From contig RZZS01000027.1 in NCBI GenBank assembly GCA_009929775.1, forward strand, positions 1 through 32,460: a stretch of DNA of 32,460 bases. The letters run 5' to 3'. The translations under genes were made by a program, and so were the position numbers. This DNA is from Alphaproteobacteria bacterium (lineage in GTDB: Bacteria > Pseudomonadota > Alphaproteobacteria > Micavibrionales > Micavibrionaceae). Below the pieces are notes generated by a model, which saw only the letters and a list, made by a program, of their open reading frames with translations, was not told the DNA's origin and did not search any database. Positions 15,948 through 24,821 of the stretch are shown here, one piece after another; the first letter of the stretch is position 1; each line of letters starts with the position of its first letter.

Positions 15948-16934
15948 ATGAAAGACCGCGCCGTGACATCCATCAGCCTTGAATTCGATAGTAACGAACT
16001 GCTCCCGGTATTGTTCGGCGAGAGCAACGAACACCTCGCCGTGCTGGAGAAGAAACTCGGCATTGAGATTTTCGGTCGCGGCAATCGCATTCACATTGAA
16101 GGTCCGGGCGAAGGCGTTCAGGTTGCGGAAGCAGTCCTTGGCGCGCTGTGGGCAAAAATCCAGAACCACGAAGATGTCGGCATGGCAGAAGTCGACGCTG
16201 CGCTGCGCTTCGCCCGCGATGCGGAAGCCACTGGCCGCTCGCCCGGAACACTTCCCGGTTTCGGCGACGACCGCGTCCTTATCAAGACCAAAAAGAAAAC
16301 GGTTTCGCCGCGCTCTCCGATGCAGGCTAACTATGTTAAGGCAATTGGCTCACACGAAATGGTCTTCGGGCTTGGCCCCGCCGGGACCGGGAAGACGTAT
16401 CTCGCCGTCGCCATGGCGGTGCAGGCCTACATGCAGGGCGAGGTTGCGCGCATGGTTTTCTGCCGCCCCGCGCTCGAAGCGGGTGAGAGGATCGGATTCC
16501 TGCCGGGAGATATGAAGGAAAAAATCGACCCGTACCTTCGACCGATCTACGATGCTCTTCACGACATGATGCCGTTCGACGTGGTCCAGAAGAAAATGGA
16601 CCATGGCGATATTGAGATCGCCCCGCTTGCCTTTATGCGCGGCCGTACCTTGAGCAATTCCTTTGTCATCCTCGACGAAGCCCAGAACGCGACGCCTTCC
16701 CAGATGAAAATGTTTCTGACCCGGATGGGCGAAGGCTCAAGAATGGTTGTCACCGGAGATCCGTCCCAAAGCGACCTTCCTAAAGACGTTCCGTCGGGGC
16801 TGAGCGAAGCCGCGCGAATCCTGCGCTCGCTGCACGAAGTGAAATTCATCGAGTTTTCCGGCGAAGATGTCGTTCGCCACGCCCTCGTCCACAAGATCGT
16901 TGACGCTTATGCAAACAATTCAAAATCCGCCTGA
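15948..16934 (+). CDS. PhoH-like ATPase
   Basis: A 328-residue PhoH-family P-loop protein (PhoL/YbeZ type). Walker A is GPAGTGKT (143-150) and Walker B is VILDEAQN, followed by VVTGDPSQSDLP, the superfamily 1-like sensor. An N-terminal KH-like region (about 30-75) precedes it. The YbeZ group is tied to ribosomal RNA processing together with YbeY, and here ybeY overlaps the last 26 nt of this gene, which fits that partnership. The ribosome-binding site before the ATG is poor; a GTG at 15963 is the alternative start. Confidence 0.92.
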   Translation: MKDRAVTSISLEFDSNELLPVLFGESNEHLAVLEKKLGIEIFGRGNRIHIEGPGEGVQVAEAVLGALWAKIQNHEDVGMAEVDAALRFARDAEATGRSPGTLPGFGDDRVLIKTKKKTVSPRSPMQANYVKAIGSHEMVFGLGPAGTGKTYLAVAMAVQAYMQGEVARMVFCRPALEAGERIGFLPGDMKEKIDPYLRPIYDALHDMMPFDVVQKKMDHGDIEIAPLAFMRGRTLSNSFVILDEAQNATPSQMKMFLTRMGEGSRMVVTGDPSQSDLPKDVPSGLSEAARILRSLHEVKFIEFSGEDVVRHALVHKIVDAYANNSKSA

Positions 16935-17445
16935 AGTTCTTATCGACGTTTCCGTCCAGTTTCCCTCATGGGGCGAAGACGGACGCCGCCCCGTGCCAGT
17001 AGTGACACGCGCGTTACGCGAGGTGTTCCAATGCGCGCCTTTGCCAGAACCGATTGCAGATTGTCCGCGGGTCGAGATCAGCGTTCTTCTTGCAAACGAC
17101 GATCTCGTCCGAACGCTGAACCGCGAATATCGAACAATAGACAAGCCAACGAACGTTCTTTCCTTCCCCCAGTACGATTTCGTCAGTCCCAGGCCACCCG
17201 AAATTCCCGAGCTTGAGGAGGGTTCGTGCTCTCTCGGGGACATCGTCCTCGCCTTTGAGACCGTGAAGGGGGAATCGGAAGAAAAGCTTATACCCTTTGA
17301 GGACCACCTCTCCCACCTTCTGGTTCACGGCGCGCTGCATCTGCTCGGCTATGACCATGAGGACGACGAATCGGCAACCCGCATGGAAGAGATGGAAATC
17401 TGGATTTTGAACCGGATGGGATACAAAAACCCCTATGCATGGTAA
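16909..17445 (+). CDS. ybeY: Endoribonuclease YbeY (rRNA maturation factor)
   Basis: A 178-residue single-domain metalloprotein. The zinc signature is H-G-A-L-H-L-L-G-Y-D-H with His140, His144 and His150. The family acts in 16S rRNA 3'-end maturation and ribosome quality control. The ATG at 16909 gives the usual length and overlaps phoH by 26 nt, suggesting coupled translation. Its stop codon overlaps a possible start of the following corC-like gene. Confidence 0.95.
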   Translation: MQTIQNPPEVLIDVSVQFPSWGEDGRRPVPVVTRALREVFQCAPLPEPIADCPRVEISVLLANDDLVRTLNREYRTIDKPTNVLSFPQYDFVSPRPPEIPELEEGSCSLGDIVLAFETVKGESEEKLIPFEDHLSHLLVHGALHLLGYDHEDDESATRMEEMEIWILNRMGYKNPYAW

Positions 17446-18437
17446 GATCGTTTGTGGTATACACTCGAACTACCAACATGTTTACAATGTCAGAAGAATC
17501 GGTTGAATCTTCCGGAGAGCCTCCCCAGCCGCAGAGCGGCCAGAGCAACGGAAGATCGCAGTTTTCCAGGGAATCCCCCACCAGAGAACAGGAACATGGC
17601 TTCCTGTCCCGTTTGCGCGGCACATTGAGGCTGCGCAACGAGTCGTCTCTGCGTGAGGCACTCGAGGAATATATCGGGAGGCTCGACAAAGGCCCGGCCA
17701 GTTCCGTGGCGGCCCATGAGCGGTCGCTGATCGAGAACGTTCTCAAGCTGCGCGACATGACGGTGGTGGATATCATGATCCCGCGGGTCGATATCGTCGC
17801 CATTGACGTCGGAACGACACAGGAAGACCTCATGCAGCTTCTTGCCGAAAAGCAATTCAGCCGCATCCCGGTGTATCGCGAGTCGCTCGACGACATTATC
17901 GGCACCATCCACATCAAAGACATCCTGCTCCAACTGGCCGCGGGAAAGCCGATCAAGGTTCGCGATCTTGTCCGTGAGGTGCCTATCGTTTCTCCCGCGA
18001 TGCCCCTGCTTGATCTGCTCCTTCACATGCGCCAAAGCCGGAAGCATATGGTCCTTGTCGTCGACGAGTACGGCGGCATCGACGGGCTTGTGACAATCGG
18101 TGACGTCATCGAGGCCATAGTCGGCGAGTTGGAGGACGAGTTCGAAACCGATGTGCAGCCGGAGTTGGCCGATCTCGCTGACGGCACGATCTTTGCGGAC
18201 GCCCGGGTCGACATTCAGGAGTTTGAAGAGCGTTACGGATCGATTCTCACTGAAGAGGAGCGCGAGGACGTGGACACCCTCGGCGGGCTCGTTTTTTCTA
18301 TTTCCGGTCGGGTCCCCGCCCGGGGCGAGGTTCTGACTCACGAGAGCGGCATGGTCTTTGAAATCGTCGATGCGGATCCGCGCCGGGTCAAGCGACTTCG
18401 CATCCGAAATATCCCGCGAGATACTGTCTCACTCTGA
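17439..18437 (+). CDS. corC: CorC/HlyC-type CBS domain protein
   Basis: A protein of up to 332 residues without membrane helices. After a polar N-terminal region (about 1-65), two CBS domains follow (about 105-230), beginning DMTVVDIMIPRVDIVAID, and a C-terminal CorC_HlyC domain (about 245-325) with TLGGLVFSISGRVPARGE. CorC proteins are linked to magnesium and cobalt efflux, although the biochemical role is still uncertain. The start is unsettled: ATG 17439 (overlapping the ybeY stop), 17478 and 17487 are in frame and none has a good ribosome-binding site. The stop TGA shares one base with the lnt start. Confidence 0.88.
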   Translation: MVRSFVVYTRTTNMFTMSEESVESSGEPPQPQSGQSNGRSQFSRESPTREQEHGFLSRLRGTLRLRNESSLREALEEYIGRLDKGPASSVAAHERSLIENVLKLRDMTVVDIMIPRVDIVAIDVGTTQEDLMQLLAEKQFSRIPVYRESLDDIIGTIHIKDILLQLAAGKPIKVRDLVREVPIVSPAMPLLDLLLHMRQSRKHMVLVVDEYGGIDGLVTIGDVIEAIVGELEDEFETDVQPELADLADGTIFADARVDIQEFEERYGSILTEEEREDVDTLGGLVFSISGRVPARGEVLTHESGMVFEIVDADPRRVKRLRIRNIPRDTVSL

Positions 18438-20050
18438 TGGTTGGCGTGACAGCACGCATTACGTCGGACGGGTTCGGCCATTGGCTTGCATCTCGACGGT
18501 GGCGAGCCGCAGCATTCGCTTTTCTCGCCGGGGCATTGATGGTTTTTGCGATGCCCCCGTTTGGCTTCTGGCCGATTCTTCTTCCGTCATACGGCTCGTT
18601 ATACCTGCTCGTCATATTCAGTCCCGGCCCGATGCGCGCTTTTGCGTTAACGTGGGCGTTCGCGTTCGGGTTCTTTTTGGTCGGTTTGAGTTGGATTGCC
18701 AACGCGCTGCTCGTCGAAGGAAACAGTTTTCGCTGGGTATGGCCGTTCGCGATCGCAGGCCTGCCGGTTTTACTGGCACTGTTCCCTGCAGCGCTTGCGG
18801 CAATATTCCGAAAGCTTTCGTCCTCGCCCGGCGCGACATCGTCTTTCTTTCTCTTCGTGACCTTGCTGGGAATCGCCGAGTGGCTTCGCGGGCACATGTT
18901 TACGGGTTTTCCATGGAACCTTCCGGCGTACGCGTGGATCCATACGCAGCCGATGGTTCAGTTTGCGTCGGTGGCAGGAAGTTACGGGCTTTCGCTCGTC
19001 ACGATATTTCTGGCGATGGCTCCGGCATTCCTATTGTGGGGCTCGGCACACCGCCGCGAAAGGATCGCGGTGGCCCTGTCTGCGATTGTCCTGTTTACGG
19101 GCCTTTTGACTTACGGGGTCGTTCGTATCGGCACCATGGAACGAACCCCCACGCCAAAACCCGTTTCCGTCCAGCTCGTACAGCCGGGAATTCCACAGGC
19201 GGAAAAATGGGATTCCGGTCGCGTTTGGAACAATTTCGTAAAAACGACCGCCCTTTCCGGTCCTCCTCCAGAGGTGTTTGAACGTGGAACCGTCCATCTG
19301 GTCGTCTGGCCTGAAACGGCCGTGACCCAACGTCTGCTTGGCGACCAGCAGGCTGCGCGCTTGCTGATGGACGCGCTCTCCGCGCACGGGACGAAGACAT
19401 ACTTGCTGGCCGGCATACTCCGAACCACGTCCGGTGGCGATGAAGTTCGCTATCACAATTCACTGCAGGCGTACGACTCCTCTCTCTCGCCGCTGTGGGC
19501 ATATGACAAGTCCCACCTCGTTCCATTTGGTGAATACATTCCGTTTCAAAAGTTTTTTCCCTTTGGCCCCTTCGCCCGCTTTTCCGGGTTCGTTCCAGGG
19601 AGCGGACCGGAGAGTCTGACCGTTGACGGACTGATCGTCAGCCCCATCGTATGCTACGAGGTCATCTTCCCCGGACGCGTTGTCTCCCGCAAAGGGCCCC
19701 GCCCCCACGTGATTGTCAATGTTACCAACGACGCGTGGTATGGCGACACAATCGGCCCACGGCAGCACTTCGCGATGGCCGTATTCCGCGCCGTCGAAGA
19801 GGGCATACCGGTCATGCGCGTTGCGAATACCGGAATTTCGGGCATAATCGGGCCGCTCGGCGAGGTTGTGACGTTCAAGGCGCTGGATTCTTACGGATCT
19901 GTCGTGCTGGATTCGCTCCCCGAAAGAACCGCCCGGCCTACCAACTATGCCAGGATGGGGGATGGAATTTTCGGAGTTACGGTTCTTGCAACCATGACTT
20001 TAGTTTTCGTATTCAGAAGGAAAGGTTCAGGCGCTGTATCCGAAAAATAA
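18437..20050 (+). CDS. lnt: Apolipoprotein N-acyltransferase
   Basis: A 537-residue inner-membrane enzyme that adds the third acyl chain to the N-terminal cysteine of lipoproteins. About seven or eight hydrophobic helices fill residues 20-230, followed by a periplasmic nitrilase-like domain. The catalytic triad is visible as Glu293 (WPETAV), Lys358 (YDKSHLVPFGEY) and Cys406 (SPIVCYEV). A last hydrophobic segment (about 508-528) anchors the C-terminus. The ATG overlaps the corC stop by one base (TGATG), a classic coupling arrangement. The corC-lnt order is typical of proteobacteria. Confidence 0.96.
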   Translation: MVGVTARITSDGFGHWLASRRWRAAAFAFLAGALMVFAMPPFGFWPILLPSYGSLYLLVIFSPGPMRAFALTWAFAFGFFLVGLSWIANALLVEGNSFRWVWPFAIAGLPVLLALFPAALAAIFRKLSSSPGATSSFFLFVTLLGIAEWLRGHMFTGFPWNLPAYAWIHTQPMVQFASVAGSYGLSLVTIFLAMAPAFLLWGSAHRRERIAVALSAIVLFTGLLTYGVVRIGTMERTPTPKPVSVQLVQPGIPQAEKWDSGRVWNNFVKTTALSGPPPEVFERGTVHLVVWPETAVTQRLLGDQQAARLLMDALSAHGTKTYLLAGILRTTSGGDEVRYHNSLQAYDSSLSPLWAYDKSHLVPFGEYIPFQKFFPFGPFARFSGFVPGSGPESLTVDGLIVSPIVCYEVIFPGRVVSRKGPRPHVIVNVTNDAWYGDTIGPRQHFAMAVFRAVEEGIPVMRVANTGISGIIGPLGEVVTFKALDSYGSVVLDSLPERTARPTNYARMGDGIFGVTVLATMTLVFVFRRKGSGAVSEK

Positions 20051-20069
20051 TAACCTGTCCAAAAGGTTA
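20051..20069. repeat. Small hairpin after lnt
   Basis: TAACCT (20051-20056) and AGGTTA (20064-20069) form a 6-bp inverted repeat with a 7-nt loop right after the lnt stop. No T-run follows, so termination by it is doubtful. Confidence 0.35.
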
Positions 20070-20085
20070 GCTTGCAGCGAAACAC

Positions 20086-20114
20086 TTGCACACCGGCGTA
20101 TTCGGCGCTATGTA
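20086..20114 (+). promoter_or_regulatory. Likely sigma-70 promoter of the XRE regulator gene
   Basis: TTGCAC (20086-20091), a 17-bp spacer and TATGTA (20109-20114). The expected start near 20121 leaves a leader of about 80 nt before the regulator's ATG, which lacks an obvious ribosome-binding site. Confidence 0.5.
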
Positions 20115-20200
20115 ATCATAATTGCACATCGTGGCTATTCCGCCACATTAACAATTTGCAGGGGTTGGCGCAAGAAATTGCCGCTAAACAATTGGCCTAA

Positions 20201-20662
20201 ATGATCAAGACTGAAAAAAGCAAAGGAAAGACCCTGAAGACGAAGGGCAGCCCGACCCGTGTCGACGAACATGTCGGCAGCAGGTTACGACAGCGGCGGA
20301 CGCTCCTCGGATGGAGTCAGGAGAAACTCGCCGATGCCGTCGACATCACGTTTCAGCAGGTCCAGAAGTATGACCGCGGCTTGAACCGCGTCAGCGCCAG
20401 CCGCCTGTTCCAGTTCAGTCAGGTCCTTGATGTCCCTGTTTCCTATTTTTTTGATGACTACGCGGGAAAAAAGGATTTGCAGGGCCTTCCGGGCCTCGCC
20501 GATACCGATCAGGAGAATTTCTCCGGTGACTCCGTCTTCGATCGCAAGGAGACGATCGACCTGATTCGTACCTATTATTCGATTAGGGATCCCAAGGTCC
20601 GAAGAGATCTTCACAAGCTGATCAAATCGATGGCGGCATCCTCGGCGTCGGAAAATTCTTGA
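20201..20662 (+). CDS. XRE-family helix-turn-helix transcriptional regulator
   Basis: A 153-residue DNA-binding protein. A basic N-terminal tail (1-20) precedes a Cro/C1-type HTH domain (about 24-80): VGSRLRQRRTLLGWSQEKLA, then ITFQQVQKYDRGLNRVSASRL and VPVSYFF. The C-terminal half (85-153) is a short helical region ending in RRDLHKLIKSMA. Regulators of this type lie between lnt and metK in many alphaproteobacteria. The target is unknown; the adjoining metK region with its inverted repeats is an obvious candidate. The gene has its own likely promoter and ends 92 nt before the metK start. Confidence 0.9.
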   Translation: MIKTEKSKGKTLKTKGSPTRVDEHVGSRLRQRRTLLGWSQEKLADAVDITFQQVQKYDRGLNRVSASRLFQFSQVLDVPVSYFFDDYAGKKDLQGLPGLADTDQENFSGDSVFDRKETIDLIRTYYSIRDPKVRRDLHKLIKSMAASSASENS

Positions 20663-20672
20663 CATCGCCTGC

Positions 20673-20754
20673 TGCTGGTCCGCATTAAGGATGTTTCCCG
20701 GATTAATTCCAACCAGTGGGAACAACGCTCATGTCACCTTTTTCAGGACCAGCA
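20673..20754 (+). promoter_or_regulatory. metK leader with long-range inverted repeat covering the ribosome-binding site
   Basis: TGCTGGTCC (20673-20681) is the exact complement of GGACCAGCA (20746-20754), which ends right at the metK ATG and includes the GGA of its AGGA ribosome-binding site. Between them, TTCCC (20695-20699) can pair with GGGAA (20718-20722). A consensus-perfect TTGACA sits at 20659-20664 with a poor -10 (CATTAA, 20683-20688). If that promoter is used, the first arm would not be transcribed. I could not match it to a known SAM riboswitch class. Confidence 0.45.
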
Positions 20755-21936
20755 ATGAACCAGGCCGCCACGCTGAAAGACTTCATCTTTACAAGCGAAT
20801 CAGTATCCGAGGGGCATCCGGACAAGGTCTGCGACCGGATATCTGACTCCATCGTCGACCTGTTCCTCTCGGCGGATCCTTTCGCGCGTACAGCCGTCGA
20901 AACAGCAGTAACGACTGATTTTATCGGCATTATCGGGGAGGTCAGAGGACCTGACTCAATCACGTTTCAGGAGATTGAAAAGCGCGCTCGTGACGCGGTG
21001 CGCAGCATCGGGTACGAGCAGGACGGTTTCAATTGGAAAACGGCGCAGGTCGATATCCGGCTGCACCAGCAGTCCGCCGATATTGCCATGGGCGTCGATG
21101 CGGGAACGGACAAGGACGAGGGCGCCGGCGACCAAGGGATCATGTTCGGCTTCGCGTGCACGGAAACCGACGTCCTGATGCCGGCCGCGATCCACTTTTC
21201 CCATCACATTCTCCGATCACTCGCGGATGCCCGGCATTCCGGCGATCTGCCCGATATTGGTCCAGATGCGAAGTCGCAGGTCTCATTGCAATACGTGGAC
21301 GGACGTCCGGTCAGGGCGACGTCGGTCGTTGTCTCGACGCAACACAGCGAATCGGTTTCCCAGGCAGACGTCAGAGAGATGGTTCGCGCCCATGTCCGAA
21401 AAGTGCTCCCCGATGGCTGGATGCCGCCGGATGAAGAATTTTACGTCAATCCGACCGGGCGCTTTGTTATCGGAGGGCCGGTTGGCGATGCCGGTCTGAC
21501 CGGCCGCAAAATCATTGTCGACACCTACGGGGGCTCAGCTCCACATGGCGGCGGTGCGTTTTCCGGCAAGGATCCCTCCAAGGTCGACCGCTCCGCAGCA
21601 TATGCTGCGCGTTATCTCGCAAAGAACGTGGTTGCCGCCGGCTACGCGGAGCGCTGCACCATCCAGCTTTCCTATGCAATCGGCGTCTCGAAGCCACTTT
21701 CCGTTTACGTCAACACACATGGAACCGGAACGGTCTGCGAAAAGGAGATATCGGCTGTAATCCAGCGACTGATGAACCTATCTCCTCGCGGAATTCGTGA
21801 GCATCTTGCGCTGAACCGTCCAATCTACGAGCGGACGGCGGCTTACGGCCACTTTGGCCGCCAGCCTGACGACGATGGCGGTTTTTCGTGGGAAAAAACC
21901 GATCTGGTCGATGACATCCGCAACGCCCTTGGCTGA
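20755..21936 (+). CDS. metK: S-adenosylmethionine synthetase
   Basis: A 393-residue enzyme that makes SAM from methionine and ATP. Visible motifs are [20 protein letters not shown] (12-31, ATP and methionine site), [10 protein letters not shown] (123-132) and the P-loop-like [19 protein letters not shown] near 260. In-frame starts exist at GTG 20716 and ATG 20731, but only ATG 20755 has a ribosome-binding site (AGGA, 6 nt upstream) and gives the family's usual N-terminus. The reading frame overlaps the start of trmB by 26 nt. SAM made here feeds MiaB and TrmB, both encoded nearby. Confidence 0.97.
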   Translation: MNQAATLKDFIFTSESVSEGHPDKVCDRISDSIVDLFLSADPFARTAVETAVTTDFIGIIGEVRGPDSITFQEIEKRARDAVRSIGYEQDGFNWKTAQVDIRLHQQSADIAMGVDAGTDKDEGAGDQGIMFGFACTETDVLMPAAIHFSHHILRSLADARHSGDLPDIGPDAKSQVSLQYVDGRPVRATSVVVSTQHSESVSQADVREMVRAHVRKVLPDGWMPPDEEFYVNPTGRFVIGGPVGDAGLTGRKIIVDTYGGSAPHGGGAFSGKDPSKVDRSAAYAARYLAKNVVAAGYAERCTIQLSYAIGVSKPLSVYVNTHGTGTVCEKEISAVIQRLMNLSPRGIREHLALNRPIYERTAAYGHFGRQPDDDGGFSWEKTDLVDDIRNALG

Positions 21937-22621
21937 AGAGCCTATCCGCCGGATTTACGGGCGTCGCCAGGGCCGACCGCTCAAAGCGGCGCGCCAGGAG
22001 GTGCTTGAGCGGCTCCTTCCCATGCTCTCGGTTCCGAAAGTTTCCGTCTGTAATGGCAGCAGATTGCACCCCTCTGCCCTCTTCGGCAATGATCGGCCCG
22101 TATGGCTTGAAATCGGGTTCGGCAACGGGGAGCATCTTGCGGGCCTGATGGCGCGTTATCCGGACAGCAATTTCCTTGGGGCCGAGCCCTTTATCAATGG
22201 AATGGCCGCATTCCTCAAGGACATCGACCTCCGTCCTCATCGAAACGTGCGCGTATGGATGGACGATGCGCTCCTTCTCGTTAATTCGCTCGCGGACGCT
22301 TGCCTCGACGGAATATTTATCCTCAATCCAGACCCCTGGCCGAAAACACGGCACCACAAGCGCCGGATCGTGAACCCGGCGAACCTCGACGCTTTTTCCC
22401 GCACCATCCGACCGGGCGGAAGCCTCGTAATGGCGACCGACGTCAATGATCTCGCTGAATGGATGCTTGAAAAGACCTTCCGCCACGCCGCGTTCGAGTG
22501 GTCCGCCGAGAGCGCCGCTGACTGGCGGGATCCGCCTGCCGACTGGATTGAAACCCGCTATGAGGTGAAAGGCCGCGAGAGTGGCCGAAAGCAATCCTAT
22601 CTGATCTTCACACGAAAATGA
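21911..22621 (+). CDS. trmB: tRNA (guanine-N7-)-methyltransferase
   Basis: A 236-residue SAM-dependent methyltransferase that forms m7G46 in the tRNA variable loop. [12 protein letters not shown] near the N-terminus, the SAM-binding [11 protein letters not shown] (about 70-80), GAEPFINGM and the catalytic [16 protein letters not shown] (split across about 138-154) are characteristic. The ATG at 21911 lies inside the end of metK with a 26-nt overlap, so translation is probably coupled to metK. The final YLIFTRK is typical of family C-termini. Confidence 0.95.
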   Translation: MTSATPLAEEPIRRIYGRRQGRPLKAARQEVLERLLPMLSVPKVSVCNGSRLHPSALFGNDRPVWLEIGFGNGEHLAGLMARYPDSNFLGAEPFINGMAAFLKDIDLRPHRNVRVWMDDALLLVNSLADACLDGIFILNPDPWPKTRHHKRRIVNPANLDAFSRTIRPGGSLVMATDVNDLAEWMLEKTFRHAAFEWSAESAADWRDPPADWIETRYEVKGRESGRKQSYLIFTRK

Positions 22622-22650
22622 TTGATTTCTGCGGATGGGATCGCTATATC
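22622..22650 (+). promoter_or_regulatory. Likely promoter of the rimP-nusA operon
   Basis: TTGATT (22622-22627), a 17-bp spacer and TATATC (22645-22650) directly after the trmB stop. The transcript would start near 22657, giving a leader of about 75 nt that contains the hairpin at 22694-22715. Confidence 0.45.
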
Positions 22651-22693
22651 CATACGCATCGTAATATTTATCCCGAATATCACTGGATTTTGG

Positions 22694-22721
22694 GGTGGGT
22701 TCGAAAGGACCCGCCTTTTTT
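22694..22721 (+). terminator. Intrinsic terminator or attenuator immediately before rimP
   Basis: A 9-bp stem (GGTGGGTTC, 22694-22702, with GGACCCGCC, 22707-22715; two G-U pairs), a GAAA tetraloop and six T residues (22716-22721). It ends 9 nt before the rimP ATG. It can stop transcripts from metK-trmB, and must be bypassed by any promoter upstream of it that serves rimP. A competing pairing of ATCCC (22670-22674) with GGGGT (22692-22696) would open its 5' arm. Confidence 0.8.
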
Positions 22722-22730
22722 GTTACCGAG

Positions 22731-23252
22731 ATGAAAGCAACCACACTCGAACAGAAACTGGCGTCGCTCATCCGCCCGGTCGTCGAAGACCTCGGCTTTT
22801 CCCTTTGTTGGGTCAAGGTATCTGGCGAAGGGGGCGGACAGACGGTTCAAGTCACCGCCGAAAACCCGGCCACGAGGCGTCTGGGCATCGACGATTGTAC
22901 GGCAGTCAGCCGGGCGGTTTCGGTCGTGCTCGACGTCGAAGACCCGATCAATGGGGCTTATATGCTTGAAGTCAGTTCGCCGGGAATCGACCGTATGCTG
23001 TGCCGGCCGCAGGATTACAAGGACTTCGCAGGGTTCGAGGCAAAGGTAGAGCTGGATTCGCCGCTCAACGGGCAGCGCCGCTTTCGCGGAATTATCAAAG
23101 GAATCGAGAATGACGAGGATATTCTCCTTACGGGAGATACCGAAGAACACAGGCTCTCCTTTCACGACGTTCGCAAGGCGAAGCTCGTGCTGACGGACGA
23201 CCTGATCAAGGCAACTTCACAACAAGACGGAACGACCAAGGAAGAAAGGTAA
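22731..23252 (+). CDS. rimP: Ribosome maturation factor RimP
   Basis: A 173-residue protein needed for 30S subunit maturation. The N-terminal alpha/beta domain (about 1-85) ends in the signature LEVSSPGIDRML (about 79-90), and a C-terminal SH3-like domain follows (about 95-160). The ATG at 22731 gives the standard N-terminus (LEQKLASLIRPVVEDLG). An upstream in-frame start at 22695 would be translated through the terminator hairpin and is unlikely. It is followed 5 nt later by nusA, as in most bacteria. Confidence 0.95.
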   Translation: MKATTLEQKLASLIRPVVEDLGFSLCWVKVSGEGGGQTVQVTAENPATRRLGIDDCTAVSRAVSVVLDVEDPINGAYMLEVSSPGIDRMLCRPQDYKDFAGFEAKVELDSPLNGQRRFRGIIKGIENDEDILLTGDTEEHRLSFHDVRKAKLVLTDDLIKATSQQDGTTKEER

Positions 23253-23257
23253 CCTGT

Positions 23258-24814
23258 ATGGAACTGCTGCAAGTCGCTGATGCTGTTGCACGAGACAAAA
23301 ACATTCAACGCGATATCGTCCTTGAAGCCATGGAGGAAGCGATCCAGAAGGCCGGTCGCTCCAAGTACGGGCACGATCATGATATTCGCGCCCATATCGA
23401 CCGCCGGACCGGGGGCATCGAACTCAAGCGTTACCGCGAGGTCGTTCCGAACGACGCGGAGATCGAGAACGAGGCCGCCCAGTTGACCGAAGATCAGGCG
23501 AAACGGATCAATCCGGATCTCAAGGTTGGCGATTTCATTATCGACAGCCTTCCGCCGCTCGACTTTGGCCGCATCGCCGCCCAGACAGCGAAGCAGGTTA
23601 TTGTCCAGAAAGTCCGGGACGCCGAGCGCAAGCGCCAGTATGAAGAATTCAAGGACCGCGTCGGAGAAATCGTCAACGGCGTAGTCAAGCGGGTCGAATA
23701 CGGCAACGTAACAGTGGATCTGGGCCGCGCCGAAGCGCTTCTTCGCCGGGATGAGTGTTTGCCACGCGAGAGATTCGAAAACGGAAACCGCGTACGCGCG
23801 ATCATCTATGACGTTCGTCAGGAAAACCGCGGCCCCCAAATCTTCCTGTCCCGCAGCCACCCGGAATTCATGGCAAAGTTGTTTATGCAGGAAGTTCCCG
23901 AAATATATGACGGGATCATAGAAATCAAGGCCGTCGCCCGCGACCCGGGCAGCCGCGCCAAGATTGCCGTCATCTCCCGTGACAGCAGCATCGATCCGGT
24001 CGGAGCCTGCGTCGGCATGCGCGGCAGCCGCGTACAGGCCGTTGTCCAGGAACTTATGGGTGAAAAGATCGACATTGTACCGTGGACTCAGGAAATCGGC
24101 ACGTTTGTCGTCAACGCGCTGCAGCCAGCGGAAGTGTCCCGAGTCGTGCTTGACGAGGAAAAGAAGCGCATGGACGTGGCGGTCCCGGACGACCAGCTCA
24201 GCCTCGCCATCGGGCGGCGCGGTCAGAACGTCAGGCTTGCCTCGATCCTCACCGGATGGGATATCGACATCCTGACGGAAGCCGAAGAGTCCGAACGCCG
24301 CGCCGAAGAGTTCAAGACGCGCTCCGCGCTGTTCATCGAATCCCTCGACGTCGATGATGTAATTGCCCATCTCCTCGTCGCTGAAGGGTTCAGCCGTGTC
24401 GAAGAAATCGCCGAAACCCCGATCTACGAACTGAACCAGATCGAAGGCTTCGAGGAGGAAATCTCCACCGAGCTTCAGAACCGCGCAAAGGCATGGATAG
24501 AAGCAAAACAAAAAGAACTTAAAGAAAAGCAGTCAGAGCTCGGCATACAGGACGATCTTGTCGCTCTTGAAGGGCTGCGTCCCGACTGGATCATGAAGCT
24601 CGGGGAAAGCGACGTGAAGACGCTTGACGATCTTGCGGATCTTGCCGCCGACGAGCTGCTTGAAATCCTGGGCACAAGCGCAATCACAACGTCAGAAGCC
24701 AATGACGTCATCATGCGCGCCCGAGCACACTGGTTCGAAAACGACAACAACGATGAGGCGGCGGCTGATCCCGGTGTCGGCAACGGCGCTTCGACGGCCG
24801 CGACCAACGCCTAA
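23258..24814 (+). CDS. nusA: Transcription termination/antitermination protein NusA
   Basis: A 518-residue RNA polymerase-binding elongation factor. Its order is N-terminal polymerase-binding domain (1-130), S1 domain (about 135-200), KH1 with GACVGMRGSRVQAV (about 248-261), KH2 with LAIGRRGQNVRLAS (about 311-324) and two C-terminal helix-hairpin-helix acidic repeats (about 365-430 and 440-495). GAAAGG lies 8 nt before the ATG. The C-terminal repeats are those that contact the alpha subunit in other proteobacteria. It pairs with rimP and infB in the conserved operon. Confidence 0.97.
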   Translation: MELLQVADAVARDKNIQRDIVLEAMEEAIQKAGRSKYGHDHDIRAHIDRRTGGIELKRYREVVPNDAEIENEAAQLTEDQAKRINPDLKVGDFIIDSLPPLDFGRIAAQTAKQVIVQKVRDAERKRQYEEFKDRVGEIVNGVVKRVEYGNVTVDLGRAEALLRRDECLPRERFENGNRVRAIIYDVRQENRGPQIFLSRSHPEFMAKLFMQEVPEIYDGIIEIKAVARDPGSRAKIAVISRDSSIDPVGACVGMRGSRVQAVVQELMGEKIDIVPWTQEIGTFVVNALQPAEVSRVVLDEEKKRMDVAVPDDQLSLAIGRRGQNVRLASILTGWDIDILTEAEESERRAEEFKTRSALFIESLDVDDVIAHLLVAEGFSRVEEIAETPIYELNQIEGFEEEISTELQNRAKAWIEAKQKELKEKQSELGIQDDLVALEGLRPDWIMKLGESDVKTLDDLADLAADELLEILGTSAITTSEANDVIMRARAHWFENDNNDEAAADPGVGNGASTAATNA

Positions 24815-24821
24815 CCCTTTA

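Noticed and set aside
20663..20754. Known SAM-II or SAM/SAH riboswitch ahead of metK
   Set aside because: I compared the leader with the remembered consensus cores of these classes and saw no convincing match; only the inverted repeat is reported.
23162..24511. 449-residue minus-strand open frame
   Set aside because: It is antisense to nusA; nusA is certain from its domains.
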